Shown here piece by piece: positions 11,143-21,998 of a stretch of DNA of 64,000 nucleotides. Position 1 is the stretch's first letter. Each line of letters begins with the position of its first letter. A program made the position numbers and the translations under genes. The stretch is from Auanema rhodensis (taxonomy: Eukaryota > Nematoda > Chromadorea > Rhabditida > Rhabditidae): the NCBI GenBank assembly GCA_964057225.1, contig OZ059896.1, positions 8,866,001-8,930,000 of the forward strand. The letters run 5' to 3'. Under the pieces are notes generated by a model. That model saw only the letters and a list, made by a program, of their open reading frames with translations, was not told the DNA's origin and did no database searches.

Positions 11143-14100
11143 ATCGTCTTATCGGTATAAAATAAATAAAATAGAAAAACAATTACAAATAGTATAATAA
11201 TGAATTAAAAACAAAGCTGGATGATACAAATATATATGTATTAACCATAATTTCAATCATATATTCATTATTTATCTAGTAAACAAAGAGAAATCACTTT
11301 AGTAAAATCTAATGAAGCTTGTTGAAACCTGAGGAAGGCTGGAAGTAAAGTCAAACAATTTGTTGTAATAACGATTGCGTTGTAATAATTTCATTAATTA
11401 TCAGATCAATTGAATTCAAAACAGAAACCTTATTTTCCAAATATCCTACTTTAATTCATTTTCTATTGCTATTCCATTCCCTTTTTTTCAGAATTTTTCT
11501 GTTAACTGCTTGGCAGTAAAGGACGAAACAGGAAAAAAGAAATTTATACAACATTGAGTTGTTCTTTTTTTTTTGTTGACTGTTCGCTAACCCGATTCAT
11601 TAGTGGATGTCTTTAAATCTGGAAACTTAACAGCAAAATTGCCTTCCGAAAAATCAAAATGCTGACAAACTTGCGTTCGGATACTCGTCAAAAATATAAT
11701 TACTGTAAACTAGAACAACTACATATCAAATGCAATGACAAATAAAATGAGAAAACAAAGTTTGTTAATTTCTACTAGTTGTTTTACAGTCATACATGCA
11801 TTGTTTCTTGGAACTAATTCAGATGCATTATGTATATAGGTTGAACTAAACCTTGAATATATGACTGTTGTAGTCTTTATCATACAACCTTTCCGTTTAT
11901 CATTTTATCGAAGAATGTTCAGCCTTATTATCGAGAAAGACATCAAATCATTAATAAACATAACATTTAAATCTTCAATTCATAAAACATATAGTGTTTT
12001 TCAGTAGATCTTATCCAAAAGATCTATCTAGCGGTTACAAACAAAACAAGGTGAATAGCACGCATATGAAGTGAAACGAAAGCCGAAATGAGAAAGATCG
12101 TGAATTCAAAGATGTATTAAATGGATCAAACACTCACTCATCATCAAAACAAACGATTTACTGTGAACACATTTTGTCACTCACTTTGTAGAACTCCCTT
12201 TTTGAGTATGCTGTTTATATATCCATAAATCAGTATATGCCTTTTCTCCCTATTATAACAGGTAACTTATTATTTAAGCCCTTACTTTTGTCTTGATACT
12301 TTGACTATACAAAACATTTTAATATTTTTAACAATGTTGATAACTAGTACAATGTAGGGTGCAACAACTACGTCAAGAATACGATTTTCCGTTCAAGTTT
12401 TTTCATATGCAAGATCAACAATATTTTTTTCAAAAGTCATTGAAACCTCTTATAATCATGATCTTATCAATCTTTTTACATGGTCTTTTCGCAATCTTGA
12501 TAGAAAGCTTGCAATCTTAAATAACTTATAAGGTTCGAAAACTAAACCTAATCTCAATCCTTATCTCTTTACCACTGATTATCATTACAATTTTCAACTT
12601 AGTCCTCAGTCTAATATGAAGATCCAATTAATTTGAATGTACCATCACAATAATTAAGCGACAAAATACAAAATTTTACTGTCGGTACACCTCGAAGTTG
12701 AAAACATTTTATAGAATTCAATCGTATCTATCTCACGAAATTAGGTGATTGAAAGGAGACCTTTTTTAACATTTCCTTTCGTTATACCTATCATTAAGAG
12801 AAATTGATTAATTGTTATCAAAGAAAAACTACAAAGACATTGAGCTAATCTATGTGTTTGACCCGAAGATTTGTTTTCTCTGACTAGAGAGAGTGCTCAA
12901 AAATTATGGTCCCGCTAAGCAAAACAAACAATAATAGAAAAGAAAAAACAACTTATAAATCAATGTTACATTGAATATCATACTTCATTATATAATAAAA
13001 GTATTCAATAACACAAGAGTTATATAAAATTTAAAAATGAGACAAGAATATGGTCATTCATCATATATTTTGCCACAACTTTCGTTTTGTTCCTTCCGCT
13101 GTTGTATTATTTGTCTTTCCGTGACTCATAATTTAAGCAAAAACATGTGTGCTGAAGTTCAGTCCCAAGAGCGGTACAGGTTGTAGTTTGTGTTTTAATT
13201 GGCGGTAAATATAATTTTAAGAGTATTGTTCTATTAAGAAATACCATCCCATGCCCGCTCATATATCCAGCCCAACTCCATAGTAATAACTTTGTTGAAT
13301 AGCATCTTTATTTGTTTATCGAGATTTAAGCTGTACTTTTCCCTAGTTGTATGTATTCGTTGCACTAAACCAATGTGTCTTCTTACATTATCATCTTCAG
13401 ACGCCGATAGTCGCTCATATTCGAGCACATACGTAGTTTTCCTTCTCTTTCTGTTCCAAGGAGCCAAGTCGGTTAGTTTGTTTAAGAGGCCTGTCTGGTC
13501 CCTCGTTACCTTCATTCTGTTTAGCAGCTCTGGTGCAGCGTTATAGCTATAGTAGTACGTCCGATGAGAATTAGGTACTTTCAATTTCCCTCACTGTTTC
13601 CATAGCTCAGAGCTAAAATATCGATTTATTTGAATGCTAATTTTTTCGTTAAAACGTGGTCACTAGGTGAAGCCAAGTCTAAGCCTAGCTAGTTTGTATG
13701 AATGGATTTGTTGCTGTTCCTTTTAAGGGCTAACGGGATAATGCGTATAATTTAAATGTTTTAGTTTAGCCTTAGATCTTGTCATTTTTGTTCGTTCTAT
13801 TATCCCTTTTACAACTCAGATATTATTGTAGAGTATGCTATTAATTATCAATCTTGTCAACGTTTTGATTTTGATATGGGGTGTGAACAATGCATTCAGT
13901 CCACAAAAACTGCTGAGAATTCCATTATAGAGATATCTGAGAGATAGGGTATCAAAGGTTGAAAAAATGACACTGATAGAAAGAGAAACATATTGGAACA
14001 TTGTCCTGCTCTTAATTTGTGTTTTTTCCTTTTTTTGCGGTAGACTCTACTGTTCGTTGTTCCCTGCACTCTTTGGGAGCATGTTTATCTCGCAACGAAA

Positions 14101-14398
14101 CGTGTGACTAGTGTTAAAGACGTTTAACCCTTTTTGCTATGCCATAGTAATAAGAATCATTCGAATCTTTAAATACTTTCACTATTTCTCATTTCGAGTA
14201 GGTTAGACTTTGGCCAGAATAATAGCCGAGAGGTGGCCTGATGTGATATCAGTAGAACTGTATTCTTTTCCGCGCGGCCTTGGTTGCCCGCAGCTTATCA
14301 CTTTTCGCTAACGTTGTCTAGTAACTCCTTTTGTATTTTTTTAAATCTCTTAACTCATTAAAGTATTTTAGGATTGTTTCAAACAATTTCTAGTCGAT
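11143..14398. other. Intergenic; base composition changes near 13 kb
   Basis: From 11.1 to about 13 kb the DNA is AT-rich with no supported gene. From about 13.07 to 14.5 kb it is noticeably less AT-rich and contains one open frame (listed separately). The stretch 14040-14398 is the probable promoter region of the acyl-CoA synthetase gene, with CpG-containing patches such as CCGCGCGGCC near 14270. Confidence 0.5.
13234..13584 (-). CDS. Unassigned open reading frame, possible exon or relic
   Basis: A 115-codon frame on the minus strand with no ATG near its start; it opens after an in-frame TGA close to a possible CAGTGAG acceptor, so if real it is an internal exon or a remnant. The translation is compositionally protein-like: charged, amphipathic (for example KRRKTTYVLEYERLSASEDD, then NVRRHIGLVQRI), unlike the Phe/Ile/Lys-rich shadow frames elsewhere. 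Codons such as CTC, GCG, GGC, CAG and AGG are more frequent than in neighbouring genes. I could not find partner exons with matching phases. It may be a lineage-specific exon, a mobile-element remnant or chance. No family recognised. Confidence 0.25.
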   Translation of the reverse strand: MKVPNSHRTYYYSYNAAPELLNRMKVTRDQTGLLNKLTDLAPWNRKRRKTTYVLEYERLSASEDDNVRRHIGLVQRIHTTREKYSLNLDKQIKMLFNKVITMELGWIYERAWDGIS

Positions 14399-17300
14399 AT
14401 GTTAAAGGACACAGCCTCTTGGGTGCAATCACAGGGGAGGTTAGTTAGAAGTAGTTGCCCGCGTTTGGTATTCTCCTAGTGTAGTACTGCTCAACAGCGT
14501 TCATTTTTTTCGAAATTAAAACATTAGGATTTTATTGAAGTTATTAATGTAAACAGATCATCATGGATTTTTATTAAGGGAACAGCATACAAACAAGGGT
14601 GTTTACTCATTTTAATGTTTTTCATTCTAAAATCCTTTCAACAAACTAAAATTGGTGATATGCTCTACCAGATTCAAACGTCTGGGCAAGGCAAAAGACT
14701 ATTTCAAATTTTATTCACTTATTTCTTTTGCTGAACGTATAATAATCACTTGGGGATCTCCTTTAAGAGGGGCCAGTTTTTTTTCTAGTTTCTGTATATC
14801 GCAATTTTCTTGTTTCTTTCAGAGCTGTAGCAGATTTTGTGGACAACGCTGTTCAAAATCCTAAAAGTCTTAGCTACTTGTCTGTAGGAGCTACCGCAGT
14901 CGCAGCAATGGGTCTTGGTTATTATTTAACAAGAGAAACTGGGAACAAGCTTACTCCCCTCGTAGATCCTAATAATCAAAGCGATATTAGACCAGTAAAA
15001 CATATATATATTCTACCGCATGTATTTATGTATTACAGGATGGATCCAGAGTTTGTGCTTATTTGAAGGGAAAGGAGCTTGTTCCTTATATGTTCGATGA
15101 TGCTCGCACTCTTTACCAAGGTGTGAGAAGAGGAGCTCGTCTTTCTAATAATGGGCCTATGCTTGGACATCGCATTCAACAAGCTGATGGTTCTATGCCA
15201 TATGTCTGGATCTCATATAACGACGTTAGTTTTTAGCTATTTATTTTATCTAAAACTTGATGTATTTATTCATTTACAGATTCTTGAACGCGCTAACAAC
15301 GTCTCTGTTGCATTCCGTGAACTAGGAATCGCTGCTGGAAATGAAGTTAATATTGGAGTTTATTCTAAAAATAGACCTGAGGTAAATTATTTATTTTGTC
15401 ATACGATTATATCAGAGATACTGAGGTTCATTAGGGTTAGCTAAGATAAGAATACTTCTTGACCTGAATTGTGACCTTTGAACATCCCTTATAACTTCGA
15501 AGCATTTATTATCTTTTTTAAGTGGATCATTACTGAGCTGGCTACTTACAACTTTTCTAATGTTATTGTTCCAATTTATGAAACTCTTGGTTCTGAGGCA
15601 TGTGTTTTCATTCTGAATCAAGCCGAAATTCCAATTGTAATCTGCGACGACGCTAAAAAGGCCGCTGGTATTTTTGTTTTGTTTTAAGACATATCTACAT
15701 ATACTTTATTTCAGGTCTCTTGAAGCAAAAGCCAAATTGTCCAAACCTTAAGACTCTTGTTATCATGCAAGTTCCTTCTCAAGATTTGCTGAACGAAGCC
15801 TCATCTGTTGGAGTTCGTTTGATTACCTTTGACGAGCTTGAGGAGATAGGAAGAAAGGCCAACTCAAAGCCAGAACATTTACCTCCAAAGGTATATAGTT
15901 TTAATACATGAATAACATTATTCTTGTGTTTTAAGCCAGAAGACTTGGCTACTATCTGTTATACTTCTGGAACAACTGGAACTCCTAAAGGAGTTATGCT
16001 CACTCATGCCAATGTTATCGCTGATGGTGTTTGTATGGATTTCTTCAAACATTCCGGAATCACACCCTCTGATTCTATGATCAGTTTTCTTCCATTGGCC
16101 CATATGCTCGAGCGTGTTATCGAAAGTGTTTGTTTCATGGTCGGAGCTAAAGTGGGATTCTACCGGTTAGTTTTTTTGCCCTTTGCATAATTATCTTATA
16201 CGTTATAGTGGTGATATTCGTCTTCTTGTTGATGATATTAAGGAACTGAAGCCTACCGTTGTTCCTGTTGTTCCTCGTGTACTGAACAGAATGTATGATA
16301 AGGTAGATATTCTTTCATTGTTTTTCTTTTTATATCCTGTTTAAGGTCATGTCCGAAGTTAATAAGTCTAAAGTAAAGAAGGCTTTGTTCGAGTTAGCTT
16401 TAATGTATAAATCTCGTGAAATGAGCAAGTAAGTATATTTAAAGAAGCTGCCTGATAAACTAAAATTTTTTTTAAAGATTTGTTGTTCGTAATGACGGAT
16501 TCGTAGATGTTTTATTCAAGAGTATCAGAGAAGGTCTTGGTGGAAGAGTGAAGCTTATGATCACGGGATCTGCTCCCTTGGCTGAAAATGTTCTTTCTCT
16601 CATCAGAGCTGCTATGGGATGCATTGTCGTTGAAGGCTATGGACAAACTGAATGTGTTGCAGCATGCACTGTATGTTTGACTGTTGGTTGATCTTTAAAA
16701 AAATCCTATTTTCAGGTTTCCATGGAAGGAGATTCTAAGGCTGGTCACGTTGGAATGGTTATTCCATCCGCTAATATCAAACTAGTTGATGTTCCAGAAT
16801 TAGGATATTTTGCTAAAGATCAAGCTGGAGAGGTACTATTATAAGTTACACTGATAATTTTTCACTGATGTATTCGATAGGTTTGTGTCAAAGGACCAAT
16901 CGTATTCCGTGGATACTACAAAAATCCTGAGCTCACTGCTGAAGTTCTTGATGAGGATGGTTGGCTTCACACTGGGGACATTGGACGCTGGACCAAGGAA
17001 GGCACACTGAAGATTGTTGACAGAAAGAAGCATATCTTCAAATTATCTCAAGTATTTATCAATTTTATGTTTAAGCAGATTATTTCAAAATTGTTCAGGG
17101 CGAATACGTTGCTCCAGAAAAAATTGAGAATATCTACAGCCGTTCGAAATTTATTGCTCAGTCCTTTGTTTATGGAGAATCACTAAAAACTTGTCTGATC
17201 GCCATTGTAGTTCCTGATGAAGAAGTAAGTTGTAAATTTAGATCTCATATATAAGATTCAATGAATAGGTTCTTGTATCACACTGTGAGAAGACATTTGG

Positions 17301-17547
17301 AGAGAAACTGCCAATGGAAGACCTTTGCAAACGTGAGGATGTTAAGAAAATGATTCTGGATGATTTACTAGACGTTGGAAAGAAGGCTGGACTATTCTCT
17401 TTCGAACAAGTCAAGGATATTCATGTCTCGTCTGAACTTTTCAGTATTGAAAATGATCTTCTTACCCCAACTCTCAAGTCCAAGAGACCCAAGTTAAAGC
17501 AATATTTCGCTCAAGAATTAGCAGCAATGTACGCTAATCAAATCTAA
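14399..17547 (+). CDS. Long-chain acyl-CoA synthetase (ACSL1/5/6 type)
   Basis: Fourteen exons: 14399-14439, 14823-14994, 15039-15224, 15280-15381, 15523-15667, 15715-15890, 15936-16165, 16209-16302, 16346-16428, 16478-16670, 16716-16832, 16881-17051, 17099-17224, 17269-17547; 704 residues, the usual ACSL length. It activates long-chain fatty acids to acyl-CoA with ATP. AMP-binding signature [11 protein letters not shown] at about 283-293; ACSL signature [12 protein letters not shown] at about 540-550, followed by [18 protein letters not shown]. An N-terminal hydrophobic segment ([17 protein letters not shown]) should anchor it in ER or outer mitochondrial membrane. The first exon is short and 383 nt upstream; it is less certain than the rest but gives a clean phase. 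It resembles C. elegans ACS-13/ACS-5; which is not decided. AATAAA at 17812-17817. Confidence 0.95.
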
Positions 17548-18075
17548 GATTTTACGTGGTTCTGTATTCACATCGTTTTGCGGGTACCATCTTCATTCTA
17601 CGTAGGTGCTCTCAGGCAAATGCATTTAGTTTTACATCATTTTTTACATTTTTATCACTTTCAAGCCGTTTATAATAACTAATATAGAATACTTGTTAGG
17701 CAGAGTTTTATCCTTTGTTACATGCGCTGTGATCATTTTTCTTGCTCTTCGAAATTATAATTTTTTTTTATTCGTTTTAATAATCACCGTTGTTCATTCA
17801 TCAGTAAGAACAATAAAAAATTGTCAATTCTATGTTATGTAGTTTTGCATTATTTTTAAATGCCGAAGTTCATTTTCAAAATAGATTAATTGATTATAGG
17901 TTATGGTTCTAATCAAAAGCCATGATAAGACATTATCACTTATTGAACAAGCACACATTCACACTTGCTAATTCTTAGACATACGAATATTTCGAATATT
18001 CAAAGCGCGATTTTTAAAGATATGACTAGTGATATTACTTTTCCTAAATTAGTTATAACAATATGTAGCCTTCAT
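17548..18075. other. 3' UTR and intergenic
   Basis: Contains the acyl-CoA synthetase 3' UTR with AATAAA at 17812-17817, then AT-rich sequence leading to the next plus-strand gene. Nothing else recognised. Confidence 0.5.
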
Positions 18076-18636
18076 ATGTCTTCTGTAATTTTGACAATGA
18101 ATTCATTTTTTTACGGTGAGTTTGGTGTTCTATTTCTCTAAATTCAATATTGATTAAGACTGGATTAAAAATGAGAAGAATCTTAGCAAAAATATTTCTA
18201 TTTGCTGCGATTTGGTTAGTTATTGAAGTCACAACAAATGTAATTATAATTCAAAATAGACCCAGTTAACCTACAAAAATAGAACATTATTGGCTTTAAT
18301 CATACTAATTTTCCTGCAGCTTGTCATGTTCTCAATATCTCTCTATGCTACGTAAGGATTTTTTGTAGCAAACTCACATGTTAATCAAATAAAAATTTGT
18401 AGATTAAGATGTCATCCAATTACAGCAAAAGATTTACTACGCAAACAGTTTGGAACTGCTTGCTGGACGGCTCTTTTTTTATCTATTTTGAAAATTAATG
18501 TAGTACGTTACGTTTATAAAATTAAGCTAAATTCTTTTTTTTTCAAATATTCAAGCTGGGAGAACCATTTCAGCACTTGTTTATAATATTGTTATCCGAA
18601 GGGCTCTTTATATTCCGAAATTTCAACGTTCCGTAA
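18076..18636 (+). CDS. Small polytopic membrane protein, unknown
   Basis: Exons 18076-18115, 18159-18214, 18260-18351, 18403-18502, 18556-18636 give 122 residues in a continuous frame across four short introns. At least three hydrophobic segments: LLALIILIFLQLVMFSISLY, TACWTALFLSILKI and LFIILLSEGLFIF. No family recognised. The last splice is ambiguous: the donor GTACGT (chosen, it is used elsewhere in this window) leads to a stop at 18636, while a weaker donor four bases later (C|GTTACG) would open another frame to 18724 with a basic tail. An in-frame ATG at 18097 is an alternative start. The next gene begins 178 nt downstream on the same strand, an operon-like spacing. Confidence 0.5.
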
Positions 18637-18814
18637 ATACAAATTTGATAGAAATTATAGCCATAGCCGTTTTCCAGAATATCTTTCAAATCATACAACG
18701 GAACATTATCAGAACTAACATATAAACATTTGAACTTGACAAGAAAGATAACAAAATATAGTCTAGTGTTCCAATTCCTTATTCTTCTTTATTTTCCATT
18801 TGCATTTGTACAGA

Positions 18815-19074
18815 ATGAGCAAGGAAGTTCCTCGAAAGGTTAGATTCAAGTCAAATAATGCTTAAGTAAACCATATTTTTAGGATTTTCTGTAAGTGCAT
18901 TCATATTACACTTTGTTCACTTGATCGTTTCGGGATTACGATAAAAGAAGTTTTCAGATTGGAAATGGGTATTATTATTTGGTTGCTTCCGCTGTTTGCG
19001 CTTTTTGTACGATACAGATAGGAAAGAAAGTTGATGGGAAAATAGAGGAAAAAAGGAAAGACAGAAAATCATAA
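18815..19074 (+). CDS. 46-residue single-pass membrane microprotein
   Basis: Exons 18815-18838 and 18958-19074, joined by one 119-nt GT-AG intron in phase 0. The product is MSKEVPRK, then one hydrophobic helix (YYYLVASAVCAFCTIQI) and a strongly basic tail (GKKVDGKIEEKRKDRKS). This layout is seen in small mitochondrial inner-membrane or ER microproteins, but I do not recognise a family. An acceptor-like TTTGTACAG lies two bases before the ATG, and AATAAA occurs at 19215-19220. An alternative splice using an 8-nt exon at 18883-18890 would give a 31-residue product ending at 19018-19020; the simple two-exon form is preferred because it keeps a longer frame. It overlaps a spurious opposite-strand frame. 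Confidence 0.5.
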
Positions 19075-19839
19075 ATAGCGAATTCACAACAGACAACAAA
19101 TAGTTTTTTTTAGACATGAACGCGTATTGTAGCAAAATTTGTCATACTTACACGTTATTTTTTGTTAAAAGTTATAAATATCACATTTTGTAGAAAATAG
19201 CACATGCAAACTGTAATAAAATATTATAGAATGGGATAAAAAATCATTATGAAGAAAGTTTTTAACTTTCAAAATACCAAAGATGACAGACACGACTAAT
19301 TAACCAAAAGTTCGTACATAAAGAGAAAATAAATTATTTTTATTTAATAGCATGATTATTATTCTGAATTTTTTGGATTCTACATCATAATTCATATAAG
19401 TATTGCATGAATGGAAGATGCAGATAATGACAAAACAAACGTAAAATATATTCTTCTTCGCAATAAAGCCTGTTTTTACAAACCAACCGCAATTCTAAAC
19501 ATTTCCTATTTGATTGATTGCCGTATTGGTACATTGCCGGACAATGTCGAGATCATATGAAACGTAGAAAAATATACGTAGAGCGCCGTGTACGTAATTT
19601 GGAAAATTTTGTTTTTTTCAATATTAGTAATATGTTATTATTATTATTCTAGTCTTTTAAGTATGGGTTTTTCGGTTATAATCATATAATATACATTCTC
19701 TGAGAGGTATATAGTATTATATTGCCAGTTAAATCTAAAATTTCAAAAAGTTTTATGTTGTGATGCAAAAATAATATTAAAGTTCTCATTTGTCGTATCA
19801 AAACTTTTCAAAGTAAATGCCTCATTAACTCATTTAGTT
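19075..19839. other. Intergenic, AT-rich
   Basis: AATAAA at 19215-19220 probably ends the microprotein transcript. The remainder is AT-rich with TTATTATTATT near 19631-19650. No gene seen. Confidence 0.5.
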
Positions 19840-21729
19840 ATGTCAGCAGTCAACCTCAATAACCCTCTTGATGATGTTCCTCCTGATCCACATGCTCAAG
19901 AAGATGAGCTTACAGAAGAGGTTTGTAATTTCACCGGTACTTGTAACTATTTGACATTTTGTAGGACTTATATCAGATGAAAAATTTTGATCAGGGTACC
20001 CCAGTTGGTTAGTTTTGTGTACCTTCTTATTTATGAAAGGCTATTTCAAGATACATATTAGTTACTATGGCAACAATCTCTATTCACCATATTCTCTTGA
20101 TAATTGTTCATTACGTTATTGATTTTAAATATACTCCATACCTACTTCTTAGGTTATATTTACAGAAACTGCTGAACAGTCTATAATCTCCATCGCTGAT
20201 TCTGCAAGTAACTTCGAAGAGCATTTAGGAGACGAATTTGATGACGTAGAAAATATTGTTGAAGTAGAAGATGAACAGGAAGAAGAAGAAAATGTAAGTT
20301 TTCTTAAAATTTCAATTAAGAAGAGTGAATTTCTAGGAAACTGTGGTTTTGGGAAATTATGTCTTTGGTAAAAATCGTCAACATAGTGATAATCTGAATA
20401 CGAGTACAGGTCTGATTTCTTATTGTATGTTGAGGACAAATGTTATAATATTACAGTAACTGTTCTGAGTTACCCACACGATATACTATATCCCGAATGC
20501 CCCAATGATGAAGACCCCGCCGAATGGGAGAAAATTTTCAACGATGCTCGTGTATACCTGATCGGTACAGCACATTTCAGGTTAGTTTATAGTTGTTAAA
20601 AAAGTAATTTTTATTTTTTAGTAAAGAATCACAGGAAGATGTTGTCAGAACAATTCAAAGAACCCAGCCAGATATTGTAATGGTTGAGCTTTGCCCAGGA
20701 AGAGTTTCTATTTTGTCAATGGATGAAGCTACACTGTTAAGAGAAGCTAGCCAACTTAACTTTGAAAAAATCATGACTACCGTGAAAGAAGTGAGTTATA
20801 TCAACTCAGCCAAATTTAGATTTTTTTGCAGAGTGGAGCTTTTCAAGGAATTTTGCATGTTCTGCTTCTATCCATGTCAGCTCATATAACAAGACAGTTG
20901 TCTATGGCTCCCGGAGGTGAATTCAGAGCTGCACACCGAGCTACCCAAAAAATTAATGTAATTTTGTTATTAAGGTTTTGAAATTCTTTCATTATTCTTC
21001 GAAATTTCAGCTGTGCCGTCTAGTATTGGGAGATCGCCCAATTCAGATTACTCTTCAACGCGCTCTAGGATCGTTAACATTTTGGCAGAGATTGAAGTTT
21101 TTCTGGCATGTAGTCCGTTCTCATCGCACTGAAATTACAGCAGAAGAAGTGAGACTTTTTTTAATCTCAAACATAATATTAATGATTTGAGGTTGAAAAA
21201 TGTAAGAAACGAGACCTTTTGGAAGAGCTCTTGGCTGAGATGGCAGGCGATTTTCCCAGTTTAACCAAGGCACGGTGTTTAAAATGAATCATTTTTAAAA
21301 AAGTTATTTTAAGATTTTGGTGAACGAACGTGACGATTACATGAAGCTTGTTCTTCATAGAATGGTTATCAGTCATACAATCGAAAAGCGTGCTGCTTGG
21401 AAAAAGTTGCAACATGTTCCTTGGCAGCCTGTTAATGTAACTGTTCTTGCAAAGTCTTGAATAGTGTTTTTAATTTAAAGATTGTGGCGGTGGTTGGTAT
21501 TGGCCATACACTTGGAATTACTAGTCGTTGGAATACTTTAACTGATGGTGAGCATCTAATGGAGATTCCACCACCATCTGTAGCTGGAAAGGTATCGTAG
21601 ATATAATAATTAAATATAAAAAAAGTTTTTTTATAGGTGATAAAGATAAGCTTGAAATACGCTTTCTATGGGGCCATGAGTTATATGTTATATCGAGGAG
21701 TTACTAGAGTTGTCAGAAGATTTGCCTAA
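19840..21729 (+). CDS. TRABD: TraB-domain protein (TRABD type)
   Basis: Twelve exons: 19840-19920, 19965-20007, 20166-20293, 20337-20367, 20457-20580, 20622-20790, 20832-20957, 21011-21148, 21192-21269, 21314-21436, 21481-21591, 21637-21729; 414 residues. After a very acidic N-terminus (residues about 45-85) comes the TraB core: GTAH at 131-134, the VELCPGR segment, LGDRPIQITLQRAL, and the C-terminal VVGIGH at 352-356. The GxxH and GxGH motifs are the conserved histidine motifs of TraB/PrgY-like proteins, a family related to Tiki-type peptidases, found on mitochondria or membranes. The last 30 residues could form a tail anchor. The intron after exon 9 starts with GC instead of GT (see separate entry). 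Followed by UFSP2 269 nt downstream on the same strand. Confidence 0.93.
21270..21313 (+). other. GC-AG intron in the TraB gene
   Basis: Intron 9 must start at AAG|GCACGG for the protein to run from FPSLTK into ILVNERDDY, a conserved TraB stretch. The nearest GT donor (21275, five bases downstream) shifts the frame and hits TGA within three codons. Length 44 nt is normal for this window. GCACGG departs from the usual GCAAGT seen in GC-AG introns. Confidence 0.7.
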
Positions 21730-21998
21730 TATGCTTCATAATCAAAAGATTCTAAATGATTTCTTTTGATTATTCTGTTCCATATTTTCGGTTTTGTTTA
21801 GTGTGCCTTTTTCGCATAATTTATTTTCACGTTTGTATGTTATAAGTAATAAGTAGAAAGAGGTACACTCTTCCATTGTTTTCATGCAAGTAAACTCGTT
21901 CATTTATTTTTTTTTCGATTATTTTGGTATTCTCCCAATTTATATTAAGAAACATTTTTCTTTTTTTTTCATCTTAATAAGGAAGTTCAGAAATCATA

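Noticed and set aside
14652-14864. Possible alternative first exon of the acyl-CoA synthetase (ATG near 14661, [12 protein letters not shown])
   Set aside because: The N-terminus looks tempting, but no GT donor gives the phase needed to join exon 2 at 14823.
18917-19135. 72-codon minus frame
   Set aside because: Shadow of the plus-strand microprotein exon; Phe/Leu/Ser-rich without motif.
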